Source: an uncultured Collinsella sp. | GTDB lineage: Bacteria; Actinomycetota; Coriobacteriia; Coriobacteriales; Coriobacteriaceae | Length of the DNA stretch: 27,693 nt | Direction: 5' to 3' | Assembly: GCA_902475475.1 (NCBI GenBank) | Contig: CABRZY010000004.1 | Location: 1-27,693 of the forward strand | Shown here: positions 20,902 to 27,693 of the stretch, piece by piece | Layout: each line of letters begins with the position of its first letter | Numbering within the stretch: the stretch's first letter is position 1 | Program-made: the position numbers and the translations under genes | Notes under the pieces: generated by a model | The model's input: only the letters and a program-made list of their open reading frames with translations | What the model was told of the DNA's origin: nothing | Databases searched by the model: none

Positions 20902-22977
20902 CTACTTGGCGCGGCCCTCCTCATAGCGCTCCACGAGCTTGGCCTGAACGTCATAAGGCACCTGCTCGTAGCCAGCGGGCTTCATGGTAAAGTCGCCCGT
21001 GCCGCGCGTGATAGAGCGTAGGCGCGTCGAATAATCCGTCAGTTCTGCCAGCGGCGCCTGGGCAATGACCACGGTATCGCCGCGCTCATCGGTCTCCATA
21101 CCCGTCACGCGACCGCGCGAGGCCGAGATGTCGCCCATCACGGCGCCGGCGTAGCTCTCGGGAATAGTCACCGTGATTTCCTCGATGGGCTCCAGCACCA
21201 CCGGGTCGGCATCGGCACATGCCTTGCGCAGGCCGATGCGAGCCGCCGCGCGGAACGCCATCTCGTTGGAGTCGACGCTGTGATACGAGCCGTCGTACAC
21301 AGCCACGCGAATGCCCGTGAGCGGATAGCCGGCAATAATACCGTCCTTCATGGTCTCCTGGACGCCCTTGTCCACGGCGGGGATGAGCGAGCGCGGGATG
21401 CGGCCACCCACGACCTCGTCAACAAACTCATAGCCGTCGCTCGTACCGTCGGGCCCAATGAGCGGCTCAACGCGCAGCCAGCAGTCGCCATACTGACCGG
21501 CACCGCCAGTCTGCTTCTTGTGGCGGCCCTGGGCACTCGCCGTGCGGCGAATGGTCTCGCGATACGGGATGCGAATCGGCACGCTTTTGGCCACGACCTT
21601 GGTGCGATCCTCAAGGCGATTGAGCAACACCGAAACCTGCGCCTCACCCACGGCGGAGATGATGGTCTGGCCGGTCTCCTCGTCGCGGTCGATGCTCATG
21701 GTCGGATCGGCCTTACAGGCCTTCTCGATAAACGTGTAGAGCTTCTCTTCGTCCCCGCGATTCTCGGACTCGATGGCGATGCGGTACTGAGAGTTGGGGA
21801 ACTTAAACGCCGCAGCCTCGACCTTACCGGTAATGGAGAGTGTATCGCCCGTCTCGGCCGCCAGCTTGGGCGCCACGATAATGTCGCCGGCATAGGCGTG
21901 ACCGACCTCGGTCATGTCGCGGCCGCACATCACATACAGGTGAGCCAGACGGTCGCTCTTGCGCGTACGGGCGTTGACCAGCTCAAGACCCGGCTCAAGC
22001 GTGCCCGTCAGCACCTTGATAAAGCTGATGCGACCCTGCTGCGGGTCGGCCAGCGTCTTAAACACAAACGCCACCGGGCGGTCATCGTCACTCGAGATCT
22101 TGAGCGAATCGCCGTCGATGAGCGGCATCTCGCCGTAGTCGGTCGGCGCCGGGAAGTACGTGGCGATGTCGTCCATCAGCGAGTTGACGCCCTGCTCCTT
22201 AATGCAATCGCCCGCAAAGACCGGCACAAAGATGCGCTCGGCAATCGCCTTCGACAGCAGGCCCTCAAGCTCCTCCTGCGTCAGCGTCTCCTCGCCTTCC
22301 AGGTACTTCATCATCAGCTCATCGTCAGCCTCGGCCACCAGCTCGCACAGATGGTCATGGGCTTCCTCGGCCTGGGCACGATACTCCTCGGGAATCTCCG
22401 ACTCAACGGCTTCGGTGCCGTTGCAGTGGCGCGCCTTCATGCGCACCAGGTCGATGATGCCGTCAAAGTCCTCGCCCTCGCCCCAGGGAAGGGTCACGGC
22501 GCCCAAGCGCGTGCCAAAGCGCTCTTGCAGCAGGTCCATCGTGGTCGCAAAGCTGGCCTCGGAGCGCGACAGGCGGTTTACGAACACCGCACGCGCCAGG
22601 CGCAGGTCCTCGGCGGCATACCAGAGCTTAACCGTCGTAGGCTGTGGGCCGGCCTCGGCGTCGACCACAAACAGAGCCGTCTCGCAGACGCTCATCGCGG
22701 CAAAGGCGTCGCCGATAAAATCGGGGTAGCACGGGGCATCGAGCACATTGATGCGCGCGCCCTTCCAGTCGATCGGCGCAATGGTCGTCGAGATGGAAAA
22801 TGCACGCTTGACCTCTTCGGGGTCATAGTCGAGCGTGGGCTTGGTGCCGTCGTGGCCGCCCAGACGGGCGGTCTTACCGGAAAGGTGGAGCATGGCCTCG
22901 GCGAGTGAAGTCTTGCCCACCCCGCCTTGGCCTACGAGCACCACGTTCCTTACGTTACCGGTCTTGGGAGCACCCAT
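20902..22977 (-). CDS. EF-G-like translation GTPase (FusA2/EF-G2 type)
   Basis: A 691-residue protein with the full five-domain EF-G order. Domain IV (GGAGQYGDCWLRVEPL, about 500-520) and the C-terminal GDISASRGRVTGME are clear. It is not canonical EF-G. G1 is GQGGVGKT (16-23), the switch I RGITI motif is KRAFSIST, G3 is DAPCYPDF (80-87) instead of DTPGHVDF, and G4 is NRLS (134-137) instead of NKxD. It is not next to rpsL, rpsG or tuf. FusA2-like proteins bind GTP and ribosomes, but their role is not settled. ATG 22977 follows AAGGAGG by about 7 bases; the upstream frame is non-homologous. It is a single gene with a leader of about 175 bases. Confidence 0.9.
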   Translation of the reverse strand: MGAPKTGNVRNVVLVGQGGVGKTSLAEAMLHLSGKTARLGGHDGTKPTLDYDPEEVKRAFSISTTIAPIDWKGARINVLDAPCYPDFIGDAFAAMSVCETALFVVDAEAGPQPTTVKLWYAAEDLRLARAVFVNRLSRSEASFATTMDLLQERFGTRLGAVTLPWGEGEDFDGIIDLVRMKARHCNGTEAVESEIPEEYRAQAEEAHDHLCELVAEADDELMMKYLEGEETLTQEELEGLLSKAIAERIFVPVFAGDCIKEQGVNSLMDDIATYFPAPTDYGEMPLIDGDSLKISSDDDRPVAFVFKTLADPQQGRISFIKVLTGTLEPGLELVNARTRKSDRLAHLYVMCGRDMTEVGHAYAGDIIVAPKLAAETGDTLSITGKVEAAAFKFPNSQYRIAIESENRGDEEKLYTFIEKACKADPTMSIDRDEETGQTIISAVGEAQVSVLLNRLEDRTKVVAKSVPIRIPYRETIRRTASAQGRHKKQTGGAGQYGDCWLRVEPLIGPDGTSDGYEFVDEVVGGRIPRSLIPAVDKGVQETMKDGIIAGYPLTGIRVAVYDGSYHSVDSNEMAFRAAARIGLRKACADADPVVLEPIEEITVTIPESYAGAVMGDISASRGRVTGMETDERGDTVVIAQAPLAELTDYSTRLRSITRGTGDFTMKPAGYEQVPYDVQAKLVERYEEGRAK

Positions 22978-23151
22978 GATGACCTCCTTGCAGGGCCGCG
23001 CGCAATGCGCGACGCCAACGGGGAGAGTTCGCGGTCGGTGCCATCCCGGGAGCAGCATGGTCGGCAGCCGAGCCGACTCACCCTCCAAATGTCCTATGCC
23101 ACCACCCTACCCTCACGGGCGACCGTCCATGCACACCTTTCGGCACACGTA

Positions 23152-23181
23152 TGAATACAGGCGGCGAGAGGAAGAGACAAG
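23152..23181 (-). promoter_or_regulatory. Candidate promoter of the EF-G-like gene
   Basis: TTGTCT (23181-23176), an 18-base spacer and TATTCA (23157-23152) on the - strand. The stretch 22978-23287 otherwise holds the leader of this gene and the terminator at 23222; no gene is seen in it. Confidence 0.35.
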
Positions 23182-23221
23182 CTTGTGAGGCGATTATTGA
23201 ACCCCGTCGATGCAAACAAAA

Positions 23222-23255
23222 AGCCGCCACAGACCGTAAGACCTGCGGCGGCTTC
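23222..23255 (-). terminator. Terminator of the amino-acid ABC importer operon
   Basis: AAGCCGCC/GGCGGCTT arms with further pairing inside; on the - strand TTTTTG follows. It starts about 30 bases after the stop at 23288. Confidence 0.8.
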
Positions 23256-23287
23256 GCCTCAATTAATAGTTGAGTAAATACCTGAGC

Positions 23288-24052
23288 CTATCCCTCGATA
23301 CGGCTCAAGAACTCACGGGTGCGCTGCTCGCGTGGATGGTCGATGACCTGCTCGGCAGGACCCTCCTCGACAATACGACCGCCATCCATAAAGACCACGC
23401 GGTCGGCAACATCGCGCGCAAACTGCATTGCGTGGGTCACGATCACCATCGTCATATTCTGCGCGGCAAGGTCTTTAATGACACGCAGCACCTCGGCCGT
23501 CAGCTCGGGATCGAGCGCCGAGGTCGGCTCGTCAAAGAATAAGATTTCCGGATCGAGCGCTAGGGCGCGGGCAATACTCACGCGCTGCTGCTGACCGCCC
23601 GAAAGCTCACACGGCACCTTGTTCTCGTTGCCCGTCAGCCCCATTTGCGCAATCAGCTCGTGAGCGCGGGCTTCCGCCTGCTCGCGCGGGCGCTTAAGCA
23701 CGCGGATCGGCGCGTCGATGATGTTTTTCATCACGGTATAGTGCGGGAACAGGTTGTAATTTTGGAAGACCAGGCCGAATCGCGAGCGCGCCTGCTTGGG
23801 CACATCGCCCTTCGCATAGACCGCGCCCGAACCCGCATCCGTCGCAACGGCAAGGTCACCAAACGAGAGCGAGCCTCCGTCGAGTGTCTCGAGCAGCGTG
23901 GCACACCGCAGCAGCGTGGACTTGCCGCCACCCGAAGGCCCGATAATCGCCACGACCTCGCCACGCTTGACCTCGAGCGAAATATCCTTGAGCACCTCAT
24001 TGCCGCCAAACGCCTTGCGCGCGTTCGATATATTCATTACCGAATTAATCAT
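23288..24052 (-). CDS. Polar amino-acid ABC importer, ATP-binding protein
   Basis: A 254-residue ATPase of the GlnQ/ArtP class, energising amino-acid uptake from the cytoplasmic face. Walker A is GPSGGGKST (about 39-47), the Q-loop is LVFQNYNLFPHYTV, the signature is LSGGQQQRVSIARAL, Walker B is ILFFDEPTSALD and the switch His is in VTHAM. Between Walker A and the Q-loop it has an insertion of about 15 residues (TDAGSGAVYAKGDVP) not seen in compact homologues. ATG 24052 overlaps the permease stop by 8 bases (ATGATTAA), implying translational coupling; ATG 24037 is an alternative without a Shine-Dalgarno. Last gene of the operon. Confidence 0.94.
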   Translation of the reverse strand: MINSVMNISNARKAFGGNEVLKDISLEVKRGEVVAIIGPSGGGKSTLLRCATLLETLDGGSLSFGDLAVATDAGSGAVYAKGDVPKQARSRFGLVFQNYNLFPHYTVMKNIIDAPIRVLKRPREQAEARAHELIAQMGLTGNENKVPCELSGGQQQRVSIARALALDPEILFFDEPTSALDPELTAEVLRVIKDLAAQNMTMVIVTHAMQFARDVADRVVFMDGGRIVEEGPAEQVIDHPREQRTREFLSRIEG

Positions 24053-24698
24053 GGTAGTAATCCAATTTTTTCTCGGCGGCGCCCAGCAGCATCTCGACAA
24101 CGAAGTTAAAGACCCAGTAGATTAGCGCCGCGATCGCAAACGGCACCATGCTCACCTGTGAGGCGACCAGCGCCTTGGCCGTCGAGAACATCTCACCCAC
24201 GCCAATGGCAAACGCCAGCGACGTGTCCTTGACCAGCGTGATGATCTCGTTGCCCATCGCCGGCAGAATACGCTTGGCGACCTGCGGCATCACGATATAC
24301 AGAAACGTCTGCATGCGCGAGTAGCCCAGCACCTCGGCAGCCTCGTATTGACCGCGAGGAATGGACTGCAGGCCCGAGCGATAGATCTCGGCAAAGTAAC
24401 CGGCGTAGTTGATGATGAACGCCACGACGCACGCCGTCCACTTGGAATCGGGCGTGAGCGAAATGCCGAACACGTAATACGGGGCAAAGTAGATGGCAAA
24501 CATCTGCAGCATGAGCGGCGTGCCGCGCATGACCGAGATATAGATGCGCGCAATCCAGCGAAGCGGCGCGATTTTGCTCATGCGCATAAACGCCACGGGG
24601 ATTCCCAGCGGAATCGACCCCAGCAGCGTCAGCACAAACAACTGCAAACTGACCAAGAATCCCTGGCCAAGCATCTGCATCATGACCTGAATAGACAT
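24045..24698 (-). CDS. Polar amino-acid ABC importer, permease
   Basis: A 217-residue inner-membrane permease of the HisMQ type with about five TM helices. The EAA loop contacting the ATPase is present (EIYRSGLQSIPRGQYEAAEVLGYSRMQTFLYIVMPQ region, about 100-135), and the RGTPLMLQMF motif lies near 55-64. Only one permease gene is present, so it probably forms a homodimer. ATG 24698 shares a base with the stop of the binding-protein gene (TAATG), implying coupled translation; the in-frame GTG 24713 is a weaker candidate. Confidence 0.94.
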   Translation of the reverse strand: MSIQVMMQMLGQGFLVSLQLFVLTLLGSIPLGIPVAFMRMSKIAPLRWIARIYISVMRGTPLMLQMFAIYFAPYYVFGISLTPDSKWTACVVAFIINYAGYFAEIYRSGLQSIPRGQYEAAEVLGYSRMQTFLYIVMPQVAKRILPAMGNEIITLVKDTSLAFAIGVGEMFSTAKALVASQVSMVPFAIAALIYWVFNFVVEMLLGAAEKKLDYYHD

Positions 24699-25558
24699 TA
24701 CTTGAGCACCCAATTATCGAAAGATAGACCATAGCTTGAATACTTGTCGCACAGGTCCTTAACCGTGCCGTCCTCGTAGAGCGCCTTGAGCGACTCGGTC
24801 ACGGCGTCAGCCGACTTGGTGTCGCCCTTCTTAAAGCCGACGGCGTAGTGCTCGCTGGACAGCGGCTCATCAAGCTGCGTATAAGCATCGGGCTTGGCGG
24901 CAAGCTGATACTGGGCAATCGAAAGGTCGCAAGCCACGGCATCGACTGCGCCGCTCTCGAGCTGCATAAAGGCCGTGTTGTACTCGCCGATCGTGTCGAG
25001 CGTGGCAAACGTCGCCGCCAGATCCTTCTGGTCACCCTCAAGCACATCCTGCGCAGCGGAATCGGTCTGGGTAATCACGGTCTTGCCGGCAAGATCGTTC
25101 CAGCTCTTGATACCCGCATCCTTCTTGACCGCCAGCACCTGCTCGTTGAGCATGTACGGCTCGGAGAACGTGTAGTCGTCCTCGCGACCCTCCATGGTAA
25201 AGCCGTTCCAGATGCAGTTGATGGCGCCGGAGTTGAGCAGCGTGTCCTTGGCATCCCAATCGATGGCCTCGTATTTGACCTCCCAGCCCTGCTTATCGGC
25301 AACAGCCTTGGCAAGATCGAGATCAAAGCCGGCGTACTCGCCATCGTCGCCCACAAAGCCGTACGGAGGATAGGACTTATCAAAGCCCACCACGAGCTTC
25401 TTGGACTCCGCAGCGCCCTTCACGTCCTTGGCCGCGGCAGAACCAGCAGCGGAGCCCTTGCCGGCACCACCGCCGCAACCGACAAGACCAAGGCCAAGCA
25501 CCGTGGCGAGCGAGCCGGCTAGACCAACAAACTGACGACGAGACATATCGGCATTCAT
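24698..25558 (-). CDS. Amino-acid ABC importer, substrate-binding lipoprotein
   Basis: A 286-residue SBP_bac_3 family protein that delivers a polar amino acid to the permease. The signal sequence combines a twin-arginine-like start (SRRQFVGLAG, residues 6-15) with a lipobox LVGC, the lipidated Cys being residue 28, followed by a Gly/Ala/Ser linker. The domain starts KKLVVGFDKSYPPYGFVGDDGEYAGFDLDLAKAV and includes NCIWNGFTMEGRE and the ligand-facing CDLSIAQYQL. The amino acid cannot be deduced, but a shared dyad with ilvE hints at a link to branched-chain or nitrogen metabolism. ATG 25558 follows AAGGGGG by about 7 bases. First gene of the operon. Confidence 0.94.
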   Translation of the reverse strand: MNADMSRRQFVGLAGSLATVLGLGLVGCGGGAGKGSAAGSAAAKDVKGAAESKKLVVGFDKSYPPYGFVGDDGEYAGFDLDLAKAVADKQGWEVKYEAIDWDAKDTLLNSGAINCIWNGFTMEGREDDYTFSEPYMLNEQVLAVKKDAGIKSWNDLAGKTVITQTDSAAQDVLEGDQKDLAATFATLDTIGEYNTAFMQLESGAVDAVACDLSIAQYQLAAKPDAYTQLDEPLSSEHYAVGFKKGDTKSADAVTESLKALYEDGTVKDLCDKYSSYGLSFDNWVLK

Positions 25559-25577
25559 GGTATTCCCCCTTGATGGC

Positions 25578-25595
25578 ACTTTAGTTAAGTAAAGT
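25578..25595. promoter_or_regulatory. Candidate operator of the amino-acid importer
   Basis: ACTTTAGTTAAGTAAAGT is a dyad ACTTTA-n6-TAAAGT located between the promoter and the start codon, roughly +13 to +30, a position typical of repression. It matches the dyad upstream of ilvE at 15 of 18 bases. Confidence 0.6.
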
Positions 25596-25614
25596 GAGTC
25601 ATGTAACGTTCAGA

Positions 25615-25643
25615 ATCATACACTCTACCTTGATAAAGTACAA
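25615..25643 (-). promoter_or_regulatory. Promoter of the amino-acid importer operon
   Basis: On the - strand TTGTAC (25643-25638), exactly 17 bases, then TATGAT (25620-25615). It is one of the best promoter matches in the window. The large inverted repeat at 25652 starts 9 bases upstream. Confidence 0.7.
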
Positions 25644-25651
25644 GGGAGAGG

Positions 25652-25798
25652 TTGCCCGGCGTGGGCGGGGAGCGGCGCGTGATTAAGTTTCCTGCTCTAC
25701 AGTCCTGCGCAAGACGGAAAGCACATTAAGTGCTTTCCTTTGCGTGCGGAACTCGCGATAAACTTAATCACGCGCCGCTCCCCGCCCACGCCGGGCAA
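25652..25798. repeat. 147-bp inverted repeat with perfect 39-bp arms
   Basis: Arms at 25652-25690 and 25760-25798 are exact complements (starting TTGCCCGGCGTGG). The 69-base centre contains a further perfect 9-bp hairpin GGAAAGCAC/GTGCTTTCC (25716-25738) with an ATTAA loop, and partly complementary flanks. No ORF is apparent. It fills most of the gap between the importer promoter and rlmD. Possible identities are a MITE-like element, a structured RNA or a boundary terminator. Confidence 0.85.
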
Positions 25799-25906
25799 AC
25801 ATCGTTGGACTTATCACTGACATGAAATGGGCGCTTGCATATCGCCCGCTGGCTTGGCACGGTACAATGCTTGCAGCTTTTAATTCATGAATTAGTGGAG
25901 TTATTG

Positions 25907-27355
25907 ATGGCAGAATCTCGTGCGGAGCGTAAGGCTCGTCGTGCTTTGATCGAGGCGGCTGAGGGGTCAGAGGAGAAAAAATCTTCTCAGAAATCCAAGT
26001 CGTCTCAGGACGCGAAGGGTAAGTCGGCCAAGGGCAAGGCTAAGGCCAAGCGTCCCGGCTCTCGTCGGAACGAGGATAAGACATCTCAGACTCGCTCCAA
26101 GCACTCGCATAAAGATCGGGTTTCGTCTGCGCGTAAGGCTGTGGACCCCAAGTCCCCCTGTTCCATCATGAAAGCTTGCGGTGGGTGTACGGCGCTCAAT
26201 CGTCCTTATAAGAAGCAGCTCGCCGCCAAGCAGGCCGCCATGGAGGAGCTTTTTGCTGCTCTTTGCGAGCGCGAGGGTATTAGCGTCGACCCCATTCGCG
26301 GTATGGGAGTCACCCTGGGCGACCCGGGTAAATATCCTGCGCCGCGCGGCTTTCGTCATAAGGCCGCCACTCCCTTTGCTCCCGGTAAGGAGGGCGCCGT
26401 CCGTTGCGGTTTCTTTGAGCGCGGCACGCACAAGATCGTTGCCGTACCCGAATGCCCCGTCGAGGCACCGGGCGCCCGTCAGATTCTCAACGGCATCGCA
26501 CGCGAAGCTGAGCGGCTGCATATTCCCGCCTTTAATGAGGACAAGCATCTTGGTTTGCTTCGCTATGCCGTCGTCCGCTGCGGTTGGCATACCGACCAGG
26601 TCATGGTCACGCTCGTGACCGCTCAGCGCGACTTGCCGCATGCGCAGGAGTTCTTTGAGGCTGTCGCCGCACTCAATCCGCACATCGTCACCGTCGCCCA
26701 AAACATCAACGGACGTCCCGGCAACGCCATCCTCGGCGAGGAAACCCGCATTGTATATGGCGCCGAGTGCATGCGCGACCAGCTGCTCGGCTGCGAGTTC
26801 GATATCTCCCCCACCGCGTTCTACCAGACCAACCCGCAGCAGACCGAGCTGCTCTATCAGCTCGCGATTGACGGCATGGACCTGCAGCAGGGCGACATAC
26901 TCATGGATGCCTATTGCGGTAGCGGAACTATCGGTCTGTGCGCCGCGAAGGATGCCCAGGACAGAGGCGTCGGCATTATGCTGCTCGGCGTGGAGCGCAA
27001 CCCGGCGGGCGTTGCCGACGCACGCCGCAATGCCGAGCTCAACGGCCTCACCCGCAGCGCCTGGTTTATGGCCGACGATGCGACCGACTATATCCTCGAT
27101 GCCGCCGACAACAACGAACGCGTCGACATTCTTTCCATCGACCCGCCGCGCGCCGGCTCCACGCCCGAGTTCCTCGAAGCTGCCTGCGCACTTAAACCGC
27201 GCCGCATTACCTATATCAGCTGCAACCCCGTGACTCAAGAGCGCGACCTGCATCAGCTCCTCGACGGAGGCTACCGACTGCTCAAGATCACGCCCGTCGA
27301 CATGTTCCCTCACACCGACCACACCGAAACCGTAGCGGTCCTCGAACGCCGCTAA
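25907..27355 (+). CDS. rlmD: 23S rRNA (uracil-5-)-methyltransferase, RlmD/RumA family
   Basis: A 482-residue SAM-dependent RNA m5U methyltransferase. An N-terminal tail of about 80 residues is Lys/Ser/Arg-rich and low-complexity, with no TRAM domain recognisable. The [4Fe-4S] cysteines are in CSIMKACGGC (about 85-95) and the later PECP. The Rossmann fold shows DAYCGSGTIGLCAA and the SIDPPRAG motif, and the catalytic Cys is in YISCNPVTQERDL. The C-terminus DMFPHTDHTETVAVLER is diagnostic. It probably methylates 23S rRNA, but RlmC, RlmCD or TrmA-like specificity cannot be excluded. ATG 25907 has GGAG 7 bases upstream. Codons in the tail favour CGT, TCT and GCT, unlike the CGC/GCC-rich neighbours. 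Confidence 0.9.
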   Translation: MAESRAERKARRALIEAAEGSEEKKSSQKSKSSQDAKGKSAKGKAKAKRPGSRRNEDKTSQTRSKHSHKDRVSSARKAVDPKSPCSIMKACGGCTALNRPYKKQLAAKQAAMEELFAALCEREGISVDPIRGMGVTLGDPGKYPAPRGFRHKAATPFAPGKEGAVRCGFFERGTHKIVAVPECPVEAPGARQILNGIAREAERLHIPAFNEDKHLGLLRYAVVRCGWHTDQVMVTLVTAQRDLPHAQEFFEAVAALNPHIVTVAQNINGRPGNAILGEETRIVYGAECMRDQLLGCEFDISPTAFYQTNPQQTELLYQLAIDGMDLQQGDILMDAYCGSGTIGLCAAKDAQDRGVGIMLLGVERNPAGVADARRNAELNGLTRSAWFMADDATDYILDAADNNERVDILSIDPPRAGSTPEFLEAACALKPRRITYISCNPVTQERDLHQLLDGGYRLLKITPVDMFPHTDHTETVAVLERR

Positions 27356-27383
27356 CCAACCTCAGTAGATTTTTGGGACAAGA

Positions 27384-27413
27384 AAGGGGGCGACCCGCCT
27401 GGGCCGCCCCCTT
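27384..27413. terminator. Bidirectional terminator after rlmD
   Basis: AAGGGGGCG/CGCCCCCTT arms around a GC-rich loop, followed by TT on the + strand and by TTCTTG on the - strand. It separates convergent rlmD and the PHP-domain gene. Confidence 0.75.
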
Positions 27414-27433
27414 CGCTTGGTTTATAAACTCCG

Positions 27434-27693
27434 CTACATCCCCTTGCGCAGGTCGCACACGCCGGCTGCAGCCATCTCGCGCAGCAGCGTCTCGCGGTCG
27501 CGCGTCACGATCAAATCCAGCGGGAAGTGAATCTCGTCGAGCAACTTGCGGGCGTGATCGAGCTTGCCAATGGCCATACCAATGTGGGCATCGGTCGACA
27601 CACCAATACCCACGCCCAGCTCGGCGCAGCGCTCGGCGATCTTGCGGCATACGGCCCAATGCTCAGTGTCGACACCGTGTTCAAGACTATGGT
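27434..27693 (-). CDS. PHP-domain metal-dependent phosphohydrolase, C-terminal part
   Basis: An 85-codon C-terminal fragment; the gene begins beyond the window. The visible part reads GIGVSTDAHIGMAIGKLDHARKLL, then HFPLDLIVTRDRETLLREMA, ending CDLRKGM. The DAH with its conserved metal-binding Asp and His is the last metal motif of PHP hydrolases such as YcdX/histidinol-phosphatase-like enzymes. Helices after it match the usual C-terminus. The substrate cannot be told from this part. It is convergent with rlmD and shares the terminator at 27384. Confidence 0.75.
   Translation of the reverse strand, partial: HSLEHGVDTEHWAVCRKIAERCAELGVGIGVSTDAHIGMAIGKLDHARKLLDEIHFPLDLIVTRDRETLLREMAAAGVCDLRKGM

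Noticed and set aside
25652..25798. CRISPR or short tandem repeat array in the large repeat
   Set aside because: The repeat is inverted with only two arms and a single centre; there are no direct repeats or spacers.
27288..27659. Arginine-rich open frame at the right end
   Set aside because: It overlaps rlmD and the terminator and is out of frame with the PHP-domain coding sequence, which shows a conserved DAH motif.

Overview
This 27.7 kb window looks like a chromosomal segment of a high-GC actinobacterium. The gene set and style (a LarE, an EF-G-like second GTPase, Fis-type regulators without an obvious sigma-54 context, dense short intergenic hairpins) fit a gut Coriobacteriia such as Collinsella. 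The genus is an inference, since no rRNA or other marker is present. Most of the window is ordinary metabolic, transport and regulatory sequence with compact operons and strong intrinsic terminators. No CRISPR array, tRNA, rRNA or prophage was seen.

Layout. 1-2.2 kb: a possible gene tail, a terminator, ilvE (-) and a DedA membrane protein (-). 2.3-3.1 kb: serine O-acetyltransferase (+). 3.2-7.4 kb: a marR-ABC-ABC operon (-) encoding a heterodimeric exporter, with a promoter whose -35/-10 spacer is a MarR-type dyad. 7.5-10.7 kb: a small unknown protein (-), a nitroreductase (+), a one-TM protein (-) and a degenerate NtrC/TyrR-like regulator (-). 10.9-12.8 kb: a YeiH-type transporter (-) divergent from a GntR/FCD regulator (+). 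12.9-14.4 kb: a complete IS150-group IS3 element. 14.4-17.7 kb: glmS (-) divergent from a LacI regulator (+). 17.7-20.9 kb: HAD phosphatase (-), larE (+) and a secreted nuclease (+). 20.9-23.0 kb: an EF-G-like GTPase (-). 23.3-25.6 kb: a three-gene amino-acid ABC importer (-). 25.9-27.4 kb: RlmD/RumA-type RNA methyltransferase (+). 27.4 kb to the end: a PHP-domain protein, truncated by the window.

Most notable points. (1) The IS sits, with a 3-bp CTT target duplication, exactly in the loop of what reads as the glmS rho-independent terminator. Its orfA end carries a 13-bp hairpin that would hide the transposase Shine-Dalgarno on read-through transcripts, and its orfA/orfB junction has a textbook A7 slippery site plus a 9-bp stem. 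(2) A family of REP-like hairpins with a conserved loop and tail recurs at 12.8, 16.5 and 19.6 kb, with a compensatory base-pair change between copies; related hairpins lie at 3.15 and 16.4 kb. (3) A 147-bp cruciform-like element with perfect 39-bp arms separates the amino-acid transporter promoter from rlmD. (4) An 18-bp dyad (15/18 identical) lies upstream of both ilvE and the amino-acid transporter, suggesting a shared regulator of amino-acid uptake and branched-chain metabolism.
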